Below are positions 18,150 to 28,356 of a stretch of DNA of 64,000 bases, one piece after another. The stretch is from Toxotes chatareus (lineage: Eukaryota; Chordata; Actinopteri; Toxotidae). The stretch covers positions 16,750,256-16,814,255 of the forward strand of contig CM028905.1 in the NCBI GenBank assembly GCA_016801885.1, read 5' to 3'. Under the pieces are notes generated by a model. That model was not told the origin of the DNA, searched no databases, and saw only the letters and a list, made by a program, of their open reading frames with translations. Each line of letters opens with the position of its first letter. Positions within the stretch are counted from its first letter, which is position 1. The translations under genes and the position numbers were made by a program.

Positions 18150-18460
18150 GATAAAACTAATAAAACTAAGATAAGACGCACCTTTAGTAGTCCCACAATG
18201 GGGAAATTGCATCCGTCACAGCAGCAAAGAGACAGATACAGGCACCCAGAATGTACAAAAAAACAAAACTATGAAGACTTATTTTACCACAGAAAAATAA
18301 ATACTATAAACAAAATGACACTATACACAGTGTGAGCAGTATATACAATAGTGAACCACTGTACCCAGTGTGGGCACAGTACAGTCTAGAGAGCAGACGG
18401 TGTAAGCAGAGGTGGATCACTTCACAATGCTGTACATATTGCAGCTGAGATTAAGATTGT
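18150..18460 (-). repeat. LINE 3' tail fragment
   Basis: CACCTTTAGTAGTCCCACAATGGGGAAAT and the following AGCAGCAAAGAGACAGATACAG-type sequence are the conserved 3' end of fish Rex1/L2-type LINEs, in reverse orientation. No coding part remains. The same family's reverse transcriptase fragment lies at 11.6-12.1 kb, also reversed. Confidence 0.5.
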
Positions 18461-18724
18461 TGCATTTTCAGTCTTGGTATGTGTGTCTGTGCATGTGATC
18501 TGCTCAGCACAGCTGTTGTTTCACTTTGAATTTCTAGAGCGGTGGGATTTCTTGAGCTGTGTTCTCTCCTATAATAATGATAATAAACACCATTTATATA
18601 GTTTATTTTATAGTAGGTCTGTAAAAACAGAAATTACAACAAAGTGAAACAAGTTCTAAACTTGTAAACAACACACACACACACAGACACACAGGGAGGA
18701 GCAGGTAAAACTGAAAGTGTTCGG

Positions 18725-18788
18725 TCAGTCAGTTCAGACGCCATTTGAACTAAACAGAGCAGGAGGAAGAAAACTGAAGGCTGAGGCA
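18725..18788 (+). other. Possible 5' untranslated exon of NLR copy A
   Basis: A purine-rich stretch ending AGGCAG, followed by the donor-like GGTGAGTG. Position, 0.85 kb before the first N-terminal exon, fits a leader exon. No coding evidence. Confidence 0.3.
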
Positions 18789-18872
18789 GGGTGAGTGTTA
18801 ATACAGCATTATTATTATTTTACTGTCAAAGTCTCTGAGTCAGTTTTGTCCCTGTGGACTGTAGAGGGAAGT

Positions 18873-18930
18873 CTGTCTCTTTGTGTGGACAGAAGTTCAT
18901 CCTGACTCTTCTGTCCACACAAAGAGACAG
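18873..18930. repeat. Perfect hairpin, 23-bp arms, 12-nt loop
   Basis: CTGTCTCTTTGTGTGGACAG with AAG (18873-18895) is exactly complementary to 18908-18930, separated by 12 bases. It sits in the putative first intron of NLR copy A. RNA from either strand would fold into a 23-bp stem. Confidence 0.95.
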
Positions 18931-19098
18931 AAAAGGAGGAAATAATGTCGAGTGTGATTCTTCATGTTCTCTCAGTCAGAATAAACAAAAAGTTGTGATG
19001 ATTTGAATGATAAAGAAACAACTAACCCAAGAAAACAGAGTTAAAGAGAACTGACCAGGTGGAGAGCTGCCTGCTTTGATTTCACTGTGTACTCTTTC

Positions 19099-19099
<1 letters not shown>

Positions 19100-19132
<33 letters not shown>
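19100..19132. repeat. (GT)n microsatellite
   Basis: Uninterrupted GT run in the NLR upstream intron. Confidence 0.95.
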
Positions 19133-19133
<1 letters not shown>

Positions 19134-19641
19134 AGGTGTGTTACTTCCTGTTCTCTCAGTCTTGCATGTGACTCTTTGATTAGTAGTTTAGTTTTTCATA
19201 TATACACAGTATCAAATTATTCTCAGGACAGTTTTATAATCTTTAGGTCAGCTGTGTGTTTTCTGGAGATTTTTTAAAATTTGTGAGTTTCAAATGTAGA
19301 TTTTTCAGTTGCTTGTGATTATTGCTGTTAAGTTTTTCTCTTTATTTATTATTAACTGTTAGATTCTACATTTATTTTTTAATCTATTCATTTTATTTTT
19401 AGTCATGTTTATTTATTGCAAACCTGATAAATGAAATTCACATTAAACTCTACTGAAAACATAATTAGGAATATTATCTTCCATTTCTGGAATGGAAGAT
19501 TTTTATTGTGTGTACTCTGTTAGTCTGTGTGTGTGTATTACTTACTGTTCTCTCAGTCTTGCATGTGACTCCTGATCAGACTTGTTTTTCCTGATTCTTT
19601 GTGTCTGAGCTCACAGTCTGTTTTACTGGTTTCTCTCTCAG

Positions 19642-19794
19642 ACTGACTGAAGTCCAGAAGATGAGTGATTATGTGAACGAAGAGAAGGACAGAGCAGAAC
19701 CTCCAGGATCCAGCTGTCTGTCTATGAAGAGTGACTGGTCCAAAGAGTTCCGTCCTCCAAAGTCCAGTAATGAACCTGGACCCTCAGACACAAA
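19642..19794 (+). CDS. NLR copy A, N-terminal repeat exon A1
   Basis: 153-bp exon between CTCTCTCAG and GTAAGA. First ATG at 19661, leaving 134 coding bases and phase 2 at the donor. It encodes an acidic stretch with Glu-Glu-Lys-Asp-Arg-Ala, then Ser-Ser-Cys-Leu-Ser-Met-Lys-Ser-Asp, and Asn-Glu-Pro-Gly-Pro-Ser-Asp-Thr-Lys, the short repeat found at the N-terminus of many fish NLR-C proteins. No known fold or effector domain. The upstream 19 bases are open in frame too, so the exon can serve as an internal exon. Near-duplicate of A2 (413 bp away) and of B1. Confidence 0.8.
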
Positions 19795-20054
19795 GTAAGA
19801 GAACTGCTACAAACCTGTGAACCTCCAAACTCTGGGCTATAACAGTGTTTAGTGTATTGAGGTCCTGCAGTTGTCATCACTGCCTGTAACCGTTGTGACA
19901 CTGCTGTGCAGCCAGGAACATGAGGAAGAGGACCCACTTTTCATACAAACACAATTCCTGTTCTCTCAGTCTTGCATGTGACTGCTGATCAGACTTGTTT
20001 GTCCTGATTCTTTGTGTCTGAGCTCACAGTCTGTTTTACTGGTTTCTCTCTCAG

Positions 20055-20207
20055 ACTGACTAAAGTCCAGAAAATGAGTGTTTATGTGAAGGAACAGGAG
20101 GACAGAGCAGAGTCTCCAGGATCCAGCTGTCTGTCTATGAAGAGTGACTGGTCCAAAGAGTTCTGTCCTTCAAAGTTCAGAAATGAACCTGGACCCTCAG
20201 ACACAAA
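20055..20207 (+). CDS. NLR copy A, N-terminal repeat exon A2
   Basis: 153-bp exon with the same acceptor, donor and phase 2 as A1, and with an in-frame ATG at 20074. It encodes the same module, with Glu-Gln-Glu-Asp-Arg-Ala-Glu-Ser-Pro-Gly and a conserved Cys-Leu-Ser-Met-Lys-Ser-Asp core. Because the exon length is a multiple of three, inclusion or skipping keeps the frame. The next coding exon of copy A is the FISNA-NACHT exon 3.1 kb downstream. Confidence 0.8.
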
Positions 20208-20952
20208 GTAAGAAACTGTTTCTAGTGTAAACTGACCTGAGGATGATTCAGTTATTAGACATATTTGAAGGAAACAGGGAGACACCAGGGGCCAGATCCA
20301 TAAAACTCTGTGTCCACACAAAGAAATATGCACACACACTCTTTTCACCAGATTTATAAAGCAGAGCTTTCTCATGTTACTGTTTTATCAGTCTCAGTCA
20401 CTGTGAGAGTTGGTGTATGAACATGAGCCTGATTTCCACTTCCAGAGTCCAAAGATGGATTCAGACAGGCCCATAATCACCTGATGTCATGTCAACTCCT
20501 CTGTCTGCTCCAGAAGTCTGTAGACCTGTCAATGAAAAGAAGGACAAAGGAGAAACACAGTGTCTCCATGTTGGAGGTTCCACTTTAATGATTTACACGT
20601 CTGAGCCTTTAACAGCTTCTAGACATTGTGAACCAAATCTGGATATTTGTTCACAACGATCAACAGAACATTTAGTCTCAGCTCAGGTTGTGCTGCTAAA
20701 ATCATTTGTTGTCAGGTTTCTGGGATTTAATGAGTGTTGGAAAGGACCAGAATGTCCTCACACTGGATTGTAGCTCCCAAAAAAGTTTGATCGGTCTGAA
20801 AAAGGAAACGCTTTGACCCTACAGGGTCTAAATGAGTTAAATGGCCAACATGACAACGAGCTGATAGGACTCAATACATCATCAAGATAAAATATATTTT
20901 ATGATATGAGAGAAAGATCCAGAACAAGAGCTGGACTGCAGTCAGTCAGTCA
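20208..20952 (+). other. Intron of NLR copy A, duplicated in copy B
   Basis: Closely matches 27263-28105 in copy B apart from small indels. A 94-codon ORF (20489-20773) is preserved in both copies but is judged non-coding because most differences change residues. Confidence 0.7.
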
Positions 20953-20960
20953 GAGCAGCA

Positions 20961-23074
20961 TAGGGTGACCAGATCCCAATTCACCAGATGTGGGACAAAG
21001 ACTATGTTTGTGTGGGACAATGTGGGATACCAATGCATCAAGGTAGTCTAAAAGAACTTTTAAAAAAATAAACATTTCTATTCTGCTCATTTGCTTATAA
21101 CATTACTATGCTTTTCCATCTGGTTGATTCAGTAGCACATAACAGCCTGCAAATAAAAACTTAACAAATATATCTTATATAAATGCAACTTTCCCAAGTT
21201 CTATCACGTGAGAAAACATAGTAAGCATGGAGCTTTCATGCTATTTCACAGTGCCTCTCAAGTTAACACACCTGACAGTGTACAGTCAAACAGAACAGAC
21301 AGTCAAGGCTACAATTGTTCTTTGAAGTATTGCACTCTAATGTGCCTTTTCTCCAACAACTGAGAGCAACAACATAACCCCAGCACAGCTCCACAACACC
21401 ACATTAAAGTGTTTGCTCTAGTAGAACAATACTGAACCACATATTCAAGTAGAACATAGAGTACATAGGCTGATTATCTGAACAAAACTCGCTCAGCTCA
21501 GAATCACATAGATTAACGACACAAAAGAAATGTATTTGAAAATGATCTACATTTACTGAACAATGCCAACAAAAGTCACTATATAAAATAATACATAAAA
21601 CAAATAAAACCAGAAATACAAATAAAAACTGGTCAGGAGGAAACAAAAACTTCTATTAAATAAAATAATATTTTTTCAGCTTTGTTCATCATAGTAACAC
21701 AATCAATGCTCTTCCAACACCAAAAAGTTTAAAGTTTTGTCCATCAAAAGTCTTTCAGTTCTCTCCATCACAGCAACAATTGCAGGCAGGCCGGGCCCAC
21801 ACAGACAATGCACTTTCAGCACCACAGAAAGCACCTGCCAGATAATGATAAGGTCCACAGAGCAATGGTTCCTCTGATCTGTCCAGGCTACAGTCATGAG
21901 GGAAAACACTCACTACAGAAGCATTGGTTATAGGGATGCTGAGGAGAAAGGATGCAACAGCAGTCAGATTTGTTCAGATATGTTCAGCATGTCTCCAGCA
22001 TGCTTTGCACAGTTGTGTACTATGTGGGCCATACAGTTGGCCTTGATGATGCCACTGTTGTCTGCCTTTAGCTTTTGGAAAACAGAATTATTTTTCCCAT
22101 AGTTTACACTAGCATTATCAGCAGTGCAAGCTGAAATCATGTCCAGTTGTAGGCCATTTTCCTGTATCTTGCTTGTAATCTGGCAGCTGACTCATGGCTA
22201 TCCTCATAAAAGTCAAGGATCTTGCTTTTCAAACCCAGTTCTGGTGTCCAATATCTCAAAGACAGTGGGAAGAGTTTTGTAGTGCCATGATTAGATGCAT
22301 CTGAAGCCACTGAAAAAAAATGGCGTGTGGACTTTTTTATTACTTGGGAGCTCTTGAAAAACCTGTGTTTTTAATGCTCTCAAACAACTCTCCACAGAGG
22401 CAGGTGCAAGCATATCTGTAACTATGGATACTGCCTTTGTACGACCACATGACATTTTCTTTGCAATCTCAGAGTCTGGAAACATGGTCGATGTTAGCTT
22501 ATTACCACAGTCTTCTGACCTGTATGATAGGGAGTGTTTCACAGTGTATCTCCGTTTGAATCTTGTTTGGGTTTTAGCAGTAATGTATGCATAGACTGGG
22601 AAGCCTCCTTTTGAGCAACATGTTTTCTGTGAGTCTGGCAGGGTGTTGTTTCATGTCGTATTCACCTCCATGTGAAACGGAAAAATTACTCAAGCAAACT
22701 TCACACAAAACTTTACCAGACTCACCTTGCATTGGTTTCACCCAGGGATAAATAGCTTCCCAATCTTCACTGTAGCTGCATTTCCTCTTCTTAGTGGTGC
22801 AGGTTGTGCTTTCGTCCATGTCTCACACTGCATGCAGTTCTAACCTGATTTGCACTGTTTCTTGTTGGTGGGCGTGCCTGCGACCCACATCCCAGTTTGA
22901 TTGACAGGATCAAACAGCCCGCCCCGTCCCCTATTTGATAAATTATGAAACGCTCATTTCAAAACTGGAGTCTGACTGTCAATAACAATGCGGGACAACG
23001 TCTCAATTTGGATGTGTGGAAAGTAATAGAAATGTGTAACTGTTCCGCACAAAGCGGGACATCTGGTCACCCTA
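20961..23074 (-). mobile_element. hAT transposon, decayed, with perfect 8-bp target duplication
   Basis: 14-bp inverted ends (TAGGGTGACCAGAT at 20961 and its complement ending at 23074) flanked by GAGCAGCA at 20953-20960 and 23075-23082. An 8-bp duplication is the hAT hallmark. Copy B has the empty site near 28112. Minus-strand remains of the transposase are recognisable: a BED-type zinc finger near 22640-22760 (Trp-x-x-x-Tyr-Pro-Trp-Val, Cys-Glu-Val-Cys), a Thr-Lys-Ala-Val-Ser-Ile-Val-Thr-Asp block near 22380-22450, and Ala-Asn-Cys-Met-Ala-His-Ile-Val-His-Asn near 22005-22050. Stops and frame changes between them make it inactive. Confidence 0.93.
22574..22819 (-). pseudogene. hAT transposase N-terminus with BED-type zinc finger
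   Basis: 81 codons from ATG 22819. Lys/Arg-rich start, then Trp-Glu-Ala-Ile-Tyr-Pro-Trp-Val, Val-Leu-Cys-Glu-Val-Cys, and a His a further 20 or so residues on: a BED zinc finger as used by hAT transposases to bind DNA ends. It continues as broken fragments at 22291-22542 and towards 22000. Confidence 0.75.
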
Positions 23075-23321
23075 GAGCAGCACTGTACAAAGTAAGACTG
23101 TACATCTGTCTGCTCATGTCATCATCTCTGAAAACAGGACCTGTGGTTTGATACACAGTCATTTGTTCTATCATACAGCATTGGCATTTAAGATGATTAT
23201 AAATAACACAAAATGAAAAAGCTTTTCTTTTCTCATCTTTAGTTTTTATGCAGCTGATGAAAGTAATGAGCAGGTTCTCAGATTCTCTTTCTTGAGTCTG
23301 ACATTGTTTCTTCTGTGTCAG

Positions 23322-25193
23322 CAGATTTTCAGCAGATAGTGGTCTGCAGGAGGTTTTAGATGAACATAAGATCAGTCTGAGGAGGAGATTTGAACATGTG
23401 ACTGAAGGAACCGATGGAACAGGAAGTGAAACCCTCCTCAACAGGATCTACACTGAGCTCTACATCACAGATGGACAGAGTGAAGAGGTTAATGCCCAAC
23501 ATGAGGTGAGGCAGCTGGAGACAGCTTCCAAAATGGAGACCCTCCATGACACACCAATCAAGTGCCACAACATCTTTAAAGCCTTACCTGACCAACAGAG
23601 ACGCATCAGAGTCGTTCTGACCAACGGCGTCGCTGGCGTTGGAAAAACCTTCTCAGTGCAGAAGTTCACTCTGGACTGGGCAGAGGGCTCTGAAAACCAA
23701 GACATCAGTCTGCTGGTTCTGCTGTCGTTCAGGGAGCTGAACCTGATCAAAGATGAGCAGTACAGTCTTCTCATGCTGATCCACGATTTCCATCCAACAT
23801 TAAAGAAACTCACAGCAGAGAAGCTCGCTGTCTGTAAAGTCTTGTTCATCTTTGACGGCCTGGATGAAAGCAGACTTTCACTGGATTTCAGCAACAGGGA
23901 GGTCGTGTCTGATGTCTCACAGAAGTCATCTGTCAACCTGCTGCTGACAAACCTCATCCAGGGGAATCTGCTTCCCTCAGCTCTGGTCTGGATAACTTCC
24001 CGACCTGCGGCAGCCAATCAGATCCCTCCTGCATGTGTTGACAGGGTAACAGAAGTACGAGGCTTCACTGACGCCCAGAAGGAGGAGTACTTCAGGAGGA
24101 GATCCAGTAATGAAGAGCTTTCCAGAAGAATCATCTCACACATCAAGACATCCAGGAGCCTCCACATCATGTGTCAGATCCCAGTCTTCTGCTGGATCTC
24201 TGCTACAGTTCTGGAGCACATGTTGACCACAGAGCAGAGAGGAGAGATGCCCAAGACCCTGACTGACCTGTACTCACACTTCCTGCTGGTTCAGACAAAG
24301 AGGAAGAAGCACAAGTATGATGAGGGACATGAGACGAGTCCACAGGAGCTGACGAAGGCTGACAGGGAAGTTCTTCTGAAGCTGGGGAGGCTGGCGTTTG
24401 AACATTTGGAGAAAGGAAATATCATGTTCTACCAAGAAGACCTGGAGCAGTGTGATCTTGATGTCACAGAGGCCTTGGTTTACTCAGGAGTTTGTACAGA
24501 GATCTTTAAAAGAGAGAGTGTGATCTTCCAGAAAACAGTTTACTGCTTTGTTCATCTGAGCATTCAGGAGTTTCTGGCTGCAGTCTACATGTTCCACTGT
24601 TACACAGAGAGGAAGACAAGAGAGCTGAAGACTTTCCTGGGACAAGACTACAAACACTGGGACTCAAATCCAGAGTCTTTTATCCAAAAGTTTTTTAGTT
24701 ATTTTGGAATCAATGATAGCAGCTACCCATCACTCGATGTCCTCCTCAGTGATGCCATGGAGAAATCCCTCCAAAGTAAAAATGGCCACCTGGACCTGTT
24801 TGTTCGCTTCCTTCATGGCCTCTCTCTGGAGTCAAACCAGAGACTCTTAGGAGGCCTTCTAGGTCAGACAGAGAACAGACCAGAAATCATCCAGAGAGCC
24901 ATCAACAACCTGAAGAAGATGAACAGAGATGATATCTCTCCTGACAGAAGCATCAACATCTTGCACTGTCTGATGGAGATGAACGACCGCTCAGTACATC
25001 AGGAGATCCAAGAGTTCCTGAAGTCAGAGAACAGATCAGAGAAGAGACTCTCTGAGATCCACTGTTCAGCTCTGGCCTACGTTCTGCAGATGTCAGAGGA
25101 GGTTCTGGATGAGTTGGACCTGAAGAAGTACAACACATCAGAGGAGGGACGACGGAGACTGATCCCAGCTGTGGGGAACTGCAGAAAGGCTGT
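23322..25193 (+). CDS. NLR copy A, FISNA-NACHT exon
   Basis: 1872-bp exon of an NLRC3-like (NLR-C) cytosolic innate sensor. Acceptor TCAG at 23318-23321 (three bases further is an alternative), donor GTAAGT at 25194, phase 2 at both ends. The start is the FISNA domain (Leu-Asn-Arg-Ile-Tyr-Thr-Glu-Leu-Tyr-Ile-Thr and His-Glu-Val-Arg-Gln-Leu-Glu). NACHT follows: Walker A Gly-Val-Ala-Gly-Val-Gly-Lys-Thr near 23623-23650, Walker B Leu-Phe-Ile-Phe-Asp-Gly-Leu-Asp-Glu near 23845-23870, and sensor Thr-Ser-Arg-Pro near 23995. After NACHT come winged-helix and helical parts to the donor. No stop inside. The next exon in genomic order is not an LRR but the N-terminal exon of copy B. Copy A may be a short NLR, a chimera with B, or a partial duplicate. 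Confidence 0.92.
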
Positions 25194-25197
25194 GTAA

Positions 25198-25710
25198 GTC
25201 CAGACATGATCTTTAACTTTATCAGTCAGTGTGGATTAGTAGTTTAGTTTTTCATATATACACAGTATGAAATTATTCTCATGACAGTTTTATAATCTTT
25301 AGGTCAGCTGTGTGTTTTTATGGAGATTTTTTAAAATTTGTGAGTTTCAAATGTAGATTTTTCAGTTGCTTGTGATGATTGCTGTTAAGTTTTTCTCTTT
25401 ATTTATTAACTGTTAGATTCTACATTTATTTTTTAATCTATTCATTTTATTTTGAGTGATGTTTATTTATTGCAAACCTGATAAATGAAATTCACATTAA
25501 ACTCTACTGAAAACATAATTAGGAATATTATCTTCCATTTCTGGAATGGAAGATTTTTATTTCACTGTGTACTCTGTTAGTCTGTGTGTGTGTGCGTGTG
25601 TGTGTGTTACTTACTGTTCTCTCAGTCTTGCATGTGACTCCTGATCAGACTTGTTTTTCCTGATTCTTTGTGTCTGAGCTCACAGTCTGTTTTACTGGTT
25701 TCTCTCTCAG
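25198..25710 (+). other. Post-NACHT intron of copy A leading into copy B
   Basis: Begins at the donor of the copy A NACHT exon and runs to the acceptor of exon B1. The part from about 25238 matches 19179-19641 upstream of exon A1, and partly 30256-30560 after the copy B NACHT exon. This marks the duplication unit. Confidence 0.7.
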
Positions 25711-25863
25711 ACTGACTGAAGTCCAGAAGATGAGTGATTCAGTGGAGGAAGAGGAGGACAGAGCAGAGTCTCCAGTATCCAGCTGTCTGTCTATGAAGAG
25801 TGACGGGTCCATAGACTTAAATCTTCCAGGCTTCAGTCATGAACTTGTACCCTCAGACACAAA
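25711..25863 (+). CDS. NLR copy B, N-terminal repeat exon B1
   Basis: 153-bp exon, acceptor CTCTCTCAG, donor GTAAGA, in-frame ATG at 25730, phase 2 at both ends. Same module as A1 and A2 (Glu-Glu-Glu-Glu-Asp-Arg-Ala-Glu-Ser-Pro, Cys-Leu-Ser-Met-Lys-Ser-Asp, Pro-Ser-Asp-Thr-Lys) but with a divergent centre. As a first exon it gives the start of copy B. As an internal exon it can follow the copy A NACHT exon in frame. Confidence 0.8.
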
Positions 25864-25959
25864 GTAAGAGAACTGCTACAAACCTGTGAACCTCCAAACT
25901 GTGGGCTATAACAGTGTTTAGTGTGTTTAGGTCCTGCAGTTGTCGTCACTGCCTGTAAC

Positions 25960-26729
25960 TGTTGTAAGATGCTGCTGTGCAGCCAGGAACATTAGAAAGA
26001 GGACCCAAATGCAGAACGCCAGAAGCCAAATCCAGGATGGACAGATGAGTGAATTAAAAGTCCTTTTATTTATCTCAAACTCTGGAAAAAGTCCAGGGAC
26101 AGGAAACAAAACTTCAACAACTAAAAATCATCCAAAATGGAGAAAAACTTCAGAAACAGAAACTCTAATCCAAAACTCACAAGTCCTTACTTGTGACAGA
26201 ATAAAGTAACAGAGGAAAGTGGAAACAGGAGGCAAATCCAGGACAGTGCACAGGCAGGGAAACAGATAAGACGACTAACAAAAGACTCCAGGACGAGAAC
26301 AGAGACTCCAGGAGATGAACCACAGCTGCAAACATGAGCTGAGACACAGACTAACTGACAGAGGAACAGGGGGAGCAACAAGACTTATATACACAGGAGG
26401 TCATTTACAACAGGTGACACAGATCAGGGCGGGCAGCCAATCAACAATGGACAGAAACCAGACTAATACAAGAAGTAAAGTGTGAACAGATACACAAGGA
26501 CCAGGGTTTCAAAATAAAACAGGAAAAGCCAAAACCAAAACTCAAGATACAAGAACCAAAGTGACATGATTTCAAAAACAAAACAGGGACGTACTACCAA
26601 CACTTAAGAATCTGAACAAAAGTCCTCAAGAGTCTAAGGGGTTATCAAGGGTTTAACCAAAAGTCATAAAAATTTCAAAAACAGCTGTGAAGGCGTCCAA
26701 AACAGTCCCCTTAGGGGCCTATTGTCACA
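25960..26729 (-). mobile_element. Solo LTR-like element in the copy B intron
   Basis: 770 bp starting TGTTGTAAG and ending TTGTCACA, flanked by GTAAC and GTAAG (one mismatch). Several segments (GAGGACCCAAATGCAG, CAGGTGACACAGATCAGGGCGGG) are shared with the solo LTR-like repeats at 10.8, 37.9 and 50.4 kb. Copy A has about 60 bases of the same left end near 19890-19943, so the insertion seems older than the duplication. Confidence 0.6.
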
Positions 26730-27139
26730 GTAAGAGCTGCTGTAGAGTTGGCAGAAATTAAGCTTTTCCTGGTTCTGTTGGCACATCATATAGCACCAAA
26801 TGTGGATCAATAAACCGATCAAAATAGTCCCACATTTTCTCCTGTTTGTCTGATAAAAACTGCAGACAACAGGTGTCTTAGGAAATTACTGACCTTTTTC
26901 AAAAATAAGTATTTATAAAGATTTTCATCTTCAGTATGAACATTTAATGATTAACTGACACAACAGTGTTGTTTGTCCTAATGTTGCTAGTGTGTTGCCT
27001 CCATTCTTCAGTATAGTGTTCAGTGTTACATGGTGGCGTTGCTGCAGGACGTCAGCTGAGAGTTCCCAGAATTACTTTGTCCTCAGAGAATTTATCAGTG
27101 ATTGATGTGATATGAATAAAAATGTGTTTGTGTTTTCAG

Positions 27140-27262
27140 AGGTCAGGACCACAGACTGAGAGCAGAGTCTCCAGGATCCAGCTGTCTGTCTATGAAGAGT
27201 GACTGGTCCAAAGGGTTCCGTCCTCCAAAGTTCAGAAATGAACCTGGACCCTCAGACACAAA
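27140..27262 (+). CDS. NLR copy B, second N-terminal exon B2 (short form)
   Basis: 123-bp exon, acceptor TTTTCAG, donor GTAAGA. The first part differs from the other modules (reads from AGGTCAGGACCACAGACTGAG), then rejoins the shared core: Ser-Ser-Cys-Leu-Ser-Met-Lys-Ser-Asp-Trp, and Asn-Glu-Pro-Gly-Pro-Ser-Asp-Thr-Lys. Length is a multiple of three, so it keeps phase 2. The lost beginning suggests a module with a new acceptor. Confidence 0.7.
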
Positions 27263-28356
27263 GTAAGAAACTGTTTCTAGTGTAAACTGACCTGAGGATG
27301 ATTCAGTTATTAGACATATTTGAAGGAAACAGGGAGACACCAGGGACCAGATCCATAAAACTGTGTCCACACAAAGACAGAAATATGCACACACACTCTT
27401 TTCACCAGATTTATAAAGCAGAGCTTTCTCATGTTACTGTTTTATCAGTCTCAGTCACTGTGAGAGTTGGTGTATGAACACGAGCCTGATTTCCACTTCC
27501 AGAGTCCAAAGATGGATTCAGACAGGCCCATAATCACCTGATGTCATGTCAACTCCTCTGTCTGCTCCAGAAGTCTGTAGACCTGTCAATGAAAAGAAGG
27601 ACAAAGGAGAAACACAGTGTCTCCATGTTGGAGGTTCCACTTTAATGATTTACACGTCTGAGCCTTTAACAGCCTCTAGACATTGTGAACCAAATCTGGA
27701 TGTTTGTTCACAACAATCAACAAAAAATTTAGTCTCAGCTCAGGTTGTGCTGTTGAAATCATTTGTTGTCAGGTTTCTGGGATTTAATGACTGTTGGAAA
27801 GGAGCAGAATGTCCTTACACTGGATTGTAGCTCCCAAAAAAGTTTGATCGGACTGAAAAAGGAAACACTTTGACCCTACAGGGTCTTCATGAGTTAAATG
27901 GCCAACATGACAACGAGCTGATAAGACTCAATACATCATCAAGATAAAATACATTATCAGAGCCTGAAAGAATCCCAACAATCTCACAGTGATCCACCCA
28001 AAACATCCAAAAGTATCTCAATAAGTTCTAATATTTGTGGGAAAATGTATAAGATATAAAATATGAGAGAAAGATCCAGAACAAGAGCTGGACTGCAGAC
28101 AGTCAGTCAGAGCAGCACTGTACAAAGTAAGACTGTACATCTGTCTGCTCATGTCATCATCTCTGAAAACAGGACCTGTGGTTTGATACACAGTCAGTTG
28201 TTCTATCATACAGCATTTGCATTTAAGATGATTATAAATACCACAAAATGAAAAAGCTTTTCTTTTCTCATCTTTAGTTTTTATGCAGCTGATGAAAGTA
28301 ATGAGCAGATTCTCAGATTCTCTTTCTTGAGTCTGACATTGTTTCTTCTGTGTCAG
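27263..28356 (+). other. Intron between B2 and the copy B NACHT exon
   Basis: Near-duplicate of the copy A intron (20208-20952 plus 23083-23321) without the hAT insertion. The empty hAT target site lies near 28112. No gene seen inside. Confidence 0.7.

Noticed and set aside
20489..20773. 94-codon ORF kept at the same length in both NLR copies (also 27546-27830)
   Set aside because: Most base differences between the two copies change residues, as expected for non-coding intron copied by a recent duplication. No domain is visible.
23460..24017. 185-codon minus ORF opposite the NACHT exon (also 28495-29052)
   Set aside because: Antisense shadow of the FISNA-NACHT coding frame, conserved only because the sense strand is.
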